Assembly: GCA_020634855.1 (NCBI GenBank)
Contig: JACKAU010000008.1
Location: 124,001 to 188,000, forward strand
Reading direction: 5' to 3'
Origin: Anaerolineales bacterium
GTDB lineage: Bacteria; Chloroflexota; Anaerolineae; 4572-78; J111
DNA length: 64,000 nt
In this document: positions 61,501 to 64,000 of the stretch, in pieces
Layout: the number at the start of each line of letters is the position of its first letter
How positions within the stretch are numbered: position 1 is the first letter of the stretch
Notes under the pieces: generated by a model
What the model saw: the letters and a program-made list of their open reading frames with translations, nothing else
The model's database searches: none
Told to the model about the DNA's origin: nothing
Made by a program: the position numbers and the translations under genes

Positions 61501-61926
61501 ATGATTAGAAAATATGAAGAGAAGGATTTAAATGAATTACTTGAGGCGTGGTACTCCGCCTCTCACGTGGGTCATCCGTTCCTTGATGAAGATTTTCTTG
61601 AACAAGAGCGCCGGGATATAGCGGCGCTCTATCTACCCCATGCGGAAACGTGGGTCTATGAGCTCGATGGTGTGGTGGTGGGCTTTATCGCGCTCATCGG
61701 GAATAATGTCGGGGGCATCTTTGTCGATGCCAAGTTCCACAGGCAGGGCATCGGCCGGGCCTTGATGGATCAAGCCAGGCATATGAGACAGACCTTAGAG
61801 CTTAATGTCTTCCAGGATAATCTGGTGGGGCGGAAGTTCTATGAAAAATATGGCTTTAGTCCGGTGAGTGAGTCTTTGGATGAAGCTACGGGCTTTATGC
61901 AGCTTAGGCTGAGGCTTAACGGCTAA
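61501..61926 (+). CDS. GNAT family N-acetyltransferase
   Basis: A 141-residue acetyltransferase with the acetyl-CoA loop R-Q-G-I-G-R-A-L-M near 86-94, V-G-F-I-A-L-I-G-N-N-V-G-G-I-F-V-D near 60-76 and the closing K-F-Y-E-K-Y-G-F. The substrate is unknown. No good ribosome site precedes the ATG. It lies at the end of the accessory block and is of a kind often carried on mobile cassettes. Confidence 0.88.
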   Translation: MIRKYEEKDLNELLEAWYSASHVGHPFLDEDFLEQERRDIAALYLPHAETWVYELDGVVVGFIALIGNNVGGIFVDAKFHRQGIGRALMDQARHMRQTLELNVFQDNLVGRKFYEKYGFSPVSESLDEATGFMQLRLRLNG

Positions 61927-62034
61927 CGGTTTACTTTGATAAGTCTTCAACCCATCTTAATAACGTCACCATCTCAAAGAATCCAAAATCTCTATCGCTA
62001 TTCTCTTCTCATTCCTAAAGACGACGCAACGCCG

Positions 62035-63312
62035 CTAGCCTTCCAGTTCCCGGTTCAGAATTTGCAACACCCCACCCCGGCCTACCAGTCCAACCAATCG
62101 GCCTTCAGCATCCACTACCGGCAGCCGTTTGATGTGGTGGGATAGTAACAGCCGCAATGCTTCCAGCAGCGAGGTATCGGGCCTAACGGTAATCACCGGG
62201 CTGGTCATCACCTCAGCCGCCGTATGCTGGCTCAGGTGAACTTTATCCGATTGCCCCAGGGGTAAGCGGCGGGTCAACAGTTGCACAATACCGCTCCGTT
62301 CGGATTCGTTAACCCGTTTAATCAAATCCCCATCGGTGATGATCCCTACTACGCGCCGGTCGGCGTCAACCACGACCACCCGCCGCCGGGCATGGCTAAC
62401 CAGTAGCTCGACCACCTCGGCTAGCGGCGCTTGGGCCAACACCGTGGGGACCTGGGGCATCATCATCTGACTGACCTGGACATAGTGGCCGGGCGGCGGC
62501 GCCTGGCGCGTGGTTTCGGCTATCGGCGGTTCGGCCAGCGCCCGCAGTACATTGATCCGGCTGACCATGCCCAACAGTTTGCCGTCGGCGTCGACCACCG
62601 GCAGGCGTTTTACCTCGCGCTCAACCATCAAATTGACCGCTTGAGTGATGGTGGTGTCGGGCCTGACCGTGACCGGGTTGGGCGTCATCACCTGGCTCAC
62701 CATCTGGCCGGATTGGTGGATTTGAGCCAGTTCTTGCCTAATTTCAGTCTGGGTTAGTTCTTGTTGGGCGCTGGTGGCCGGCAGCCCAGCCCGGCTCAGT
62801 AGGTCGCCATCGGTTAAAATACCGACGACGCGCCCCTGGTCATCCACCACCGGCAGCGTGCGGTATACTTTATCCAGCAATAATTCTACGGCTTCGGCCA
62901 GCAGCATATTGGGGCGGGCGGTGTAGACCTCGCGGCTCATAACATCGATGACCGGGGCCGAGGCGGGCAACTCGCGCAGTTGGCGATGGCTATAAGAAAT
63001 CACTTCGACATCCTGAATGATAATCAGCCCCTCGGCTACCATCTCTCGCAAGCGGGGCATCACCCGATTAATCCGGGCCGGATTATCGACCCACTCGATC
63101 ACCAGCGGCAGGTCGGCCGACAGGTCAACGATGCTGGCGGTGTGAATCCGGCTAGCTGCGCCAAAGCCGGAAATGGCCCGCGTGACGGTAGCGCCGGCGC
63201 AGTCTTCCTCTTTTAACATGGCGAGAATGGCGGTATGCAGCGGTTTACGGCCCCACCTGTCGCTTTCGCCAATGTATACGGTTACTTTTTTGGCTAAACC
63301 AATGATTTCCAT
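62035..63312 (-). CDS. DUF190 (PII-like) protein with four CBS domains
   Basis: Start taken at the ATG at 63312 (AAGGAGG upstream); the longer frame to 63369 has none. The 425-residue product has a DUF190 domain at about 1-105 (K-K-V-T-V-Y-I-G-E-S-D-R-W and G-A-T-V-T-R-A-I-S-G-F-G), then four CBS units beginning M-S-R-E-V, M-T-P-N-P, M-M-P-Q-V and M-T-S-P-V. Each CBS ends in V-V-D and G-I/M/L-V/I-T/S. CBS pairs bind adenosyl nucleotides, so this looks like a cytosolic sensor of energy state. The regulated partner is unknown. Confidence 0.9.
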   Translation of the reverse strand: MEIIGLAKKVTVYIGESDRWGRKPLHTAILAMLKEEDCAGATVTRAISGFGAASRIHTASIVDLSADLPLVIEWVDNPARINRVMPRLREMVAEGLIIIQDVEVISYSHRQLRELPASAPVIDVMSREVYTARPNMLLAEAVELLLDKVYRTLPVVDDQGRVVGILTDGDLLSRAGLPATSAQQELTQTEIRQELAQIHQSGQMVSQVMTPNPVTVRPDTTITQAVNLMVEREVKRLPVVDADGKLLGMVSRINVLRALAEPPIAETTRQAPPPGHYVQVSQMMMPQVPTVLAQAPLAEVVELLVSHARRRVVVVDADRRVVGIITDGDLIKRVNESERSGIVQLLTRRLPLGQSDKVHLSQHTAAEVMTSPVITVRPDTSLLEALRLLLSHHIKRLPVVDAEGRLVGLVGRGGVLQILNRELEG

Positions 63313-63369
63313 TATTACAACCTCCTTGTTGTAGTCATTGAGATTGACAGGTAGCGATCCAACCTTCAT

Positions 63370-63739
63370 TATTCCACGCTACTCGGAATCTTTCACTGCT
63401 TAACTTCATAGCAGTGAGTATACTCAGGCAACATATCTGAATCAAGAAGTCACAAACAAAGACAAGCAGTTCAGTATGCGGGCCATAATTCTCATTCGCC
63501 AGGTATGACCTAATATTCCCATATTAATCTCAGCCAAACCTGTGATATATTGAAAGCATCCCAGCCAATCCGGTTCTGGTTGAATCATTGCCACCACCTT
63601 CTCAAGTCATCGAACAGCTTTTCTGCCAATCGTATACGTTTCACTAATCCTACTTTTACAAACCAGTCCCCGACCTTAAATGTAGCCGGGTTTAGCCGAT
63701 TAGGTTTGAAAAATTTTTAGCGACAGGAGAGAATGTTCG
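63370..63739. other. 370-bp intergenic region
   Basis: The space between the divergent DUF190-CBS gene and the gene cut by the right edge. I see no repeat, RNA or gene in it; it must hold promoters for both. Confidence 0.5.
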
Positions 63740-64000
63740 ATGTTCAAAATTTATTTTAAAACAATAAAGTACCGGCCTGATCTTCAAGTCACCATTCGGT
63801 CGCAACAAATACAAGGGTGGCAGGAAGATTTTCCCGGCGATTTTGAAGATGATGCCTGGGTATTTACGCTGGATGAGGATCTGTTTGCCAACGGCATGGA
63901 ATTCAAGTTTGTATTAGAAGAGCAACTCTACATGATGGGGAATAATCTCGCGATCAACCCCATCGCCGGCGGCGGCTATAATTTTGATGATATAGGGATC
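63740..64000 (+). CDS. Start of an unidentified protein, cut by window edge
   Basis: The frame is open from ATG 63740 to the right edge (87 residues). ACAGGAGAG lies about 10 bases upstream; an ATG at 63733 in another frame gives only eight codons. The visible part (F-K-I-Y-F-K-T-I-K-Y-R-P-D-L-Q-V-T-I-R, then A-W-V-F-T-L-D-E-D and M-E-F-K-F-V-L-E) alternates hydrophobic and polar residues as in a beta sandwich, somewhat like a starch-binding (CBM20-like) module. I cannot assign it. Confidence 0.5.
   Translation, partial: MFKIYFKTIKYRPDLQVTIRSQQIQGWQEDFPGDFEDDAWVFTLDEDLFANGMEFKFVLEEQLYMMGNNLAINPIAGGGYNFDDIGI

Overview
The window looks like a chromosomal segment of a Chloroflexota bacterium, probably an Anaerolineae-type lineage. 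The reasons are protein style only: DUF6325, DUF1269, SHOCT, LURP-one and DUF4332 small proteins scattered among transporters, a MalT-like regulator, CoxI-CoxIII and cytochrome b-cytochrome c fusions, and many dispersed palindromic repeats. No rRNA, tRNA or CRISPR array was seen. Nearly every gene before about 53.4 kb is on the minus strand; the plus strand takes over from 54.99 kb, and a last minus-strand gene lies at 62-63.3 kb.

Layout. 0-12 kb: membrane and stress-type genes (two DUF6325 proteins, an AarF/UbiB-type ABC1 kinase, an SPFH protein, an AI-2E transporter, DUF1269, SHOCT, a holin-like protein, an orphan OmpR-type DNA-binding protein, a five-repeat MscS-like membrane protein, DUF4332, LURP-one). 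12.4-17 kb: a methyltransferase, a cytoplasmic sulfatase and its radical-SAM maturase. 17.4-21.8 kb: a MalT-like regulator, a CaxA-like antiporter and a small membrane protein, all frameshifted. 22-28.4 kb: a 21-bp minisatellite, a META lipoprotein, DUF1269, SulP, AI-2E and ZIP transporters. 28.4-36.7 kb: cydA-cydB-cydD-cydC (cytochrome bd and its exporter), a glucose dehydrogenase-like SDR and a type II NADH dehydrogenase. 37-44.6 kb: an MFS carrier, a GMC oxidoreductase, a glycogen debranching enzyme and a GH63-type glucosidase. 45-53.4 kb: an MFS exporter, then a bc-type complex plus caa3 oxidase (coxB, coxA-C fusion, ctaG, small subunit, Rieske, cytochrome b-c fusion). 53.4-55 kb: a 41-bp hairpin minisatellite. 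55-58 kb: a tandem CNNM/CorC pair. 58.2-61.9 kb: an AT-richer accessory block with a frameshifted unknown gene, a small cassette-like gene, HigBA, two gene remnants and a GNAT, with two attC-like sites. 62-63.3 kb: a DUF190-plus-four-CBS protein. The start of another gene is cut by the right edge.

The respiratory genes describe a branched aerobic chain: NDH-2 feeds quinol either to cytochrome bd or to a bc:caa3 route in which cytochrome c is fused to both complexes. Three features stand out beyond the gene list. First, ten single-base indels in six genes, nearly all in homopolymers, look like sequencing error. Second, a TACTCC direct repeat recurs upstream of five separate genes. Third, several families of palindromic repeats are present, three of which supply the stop codons of neighbouring genes.
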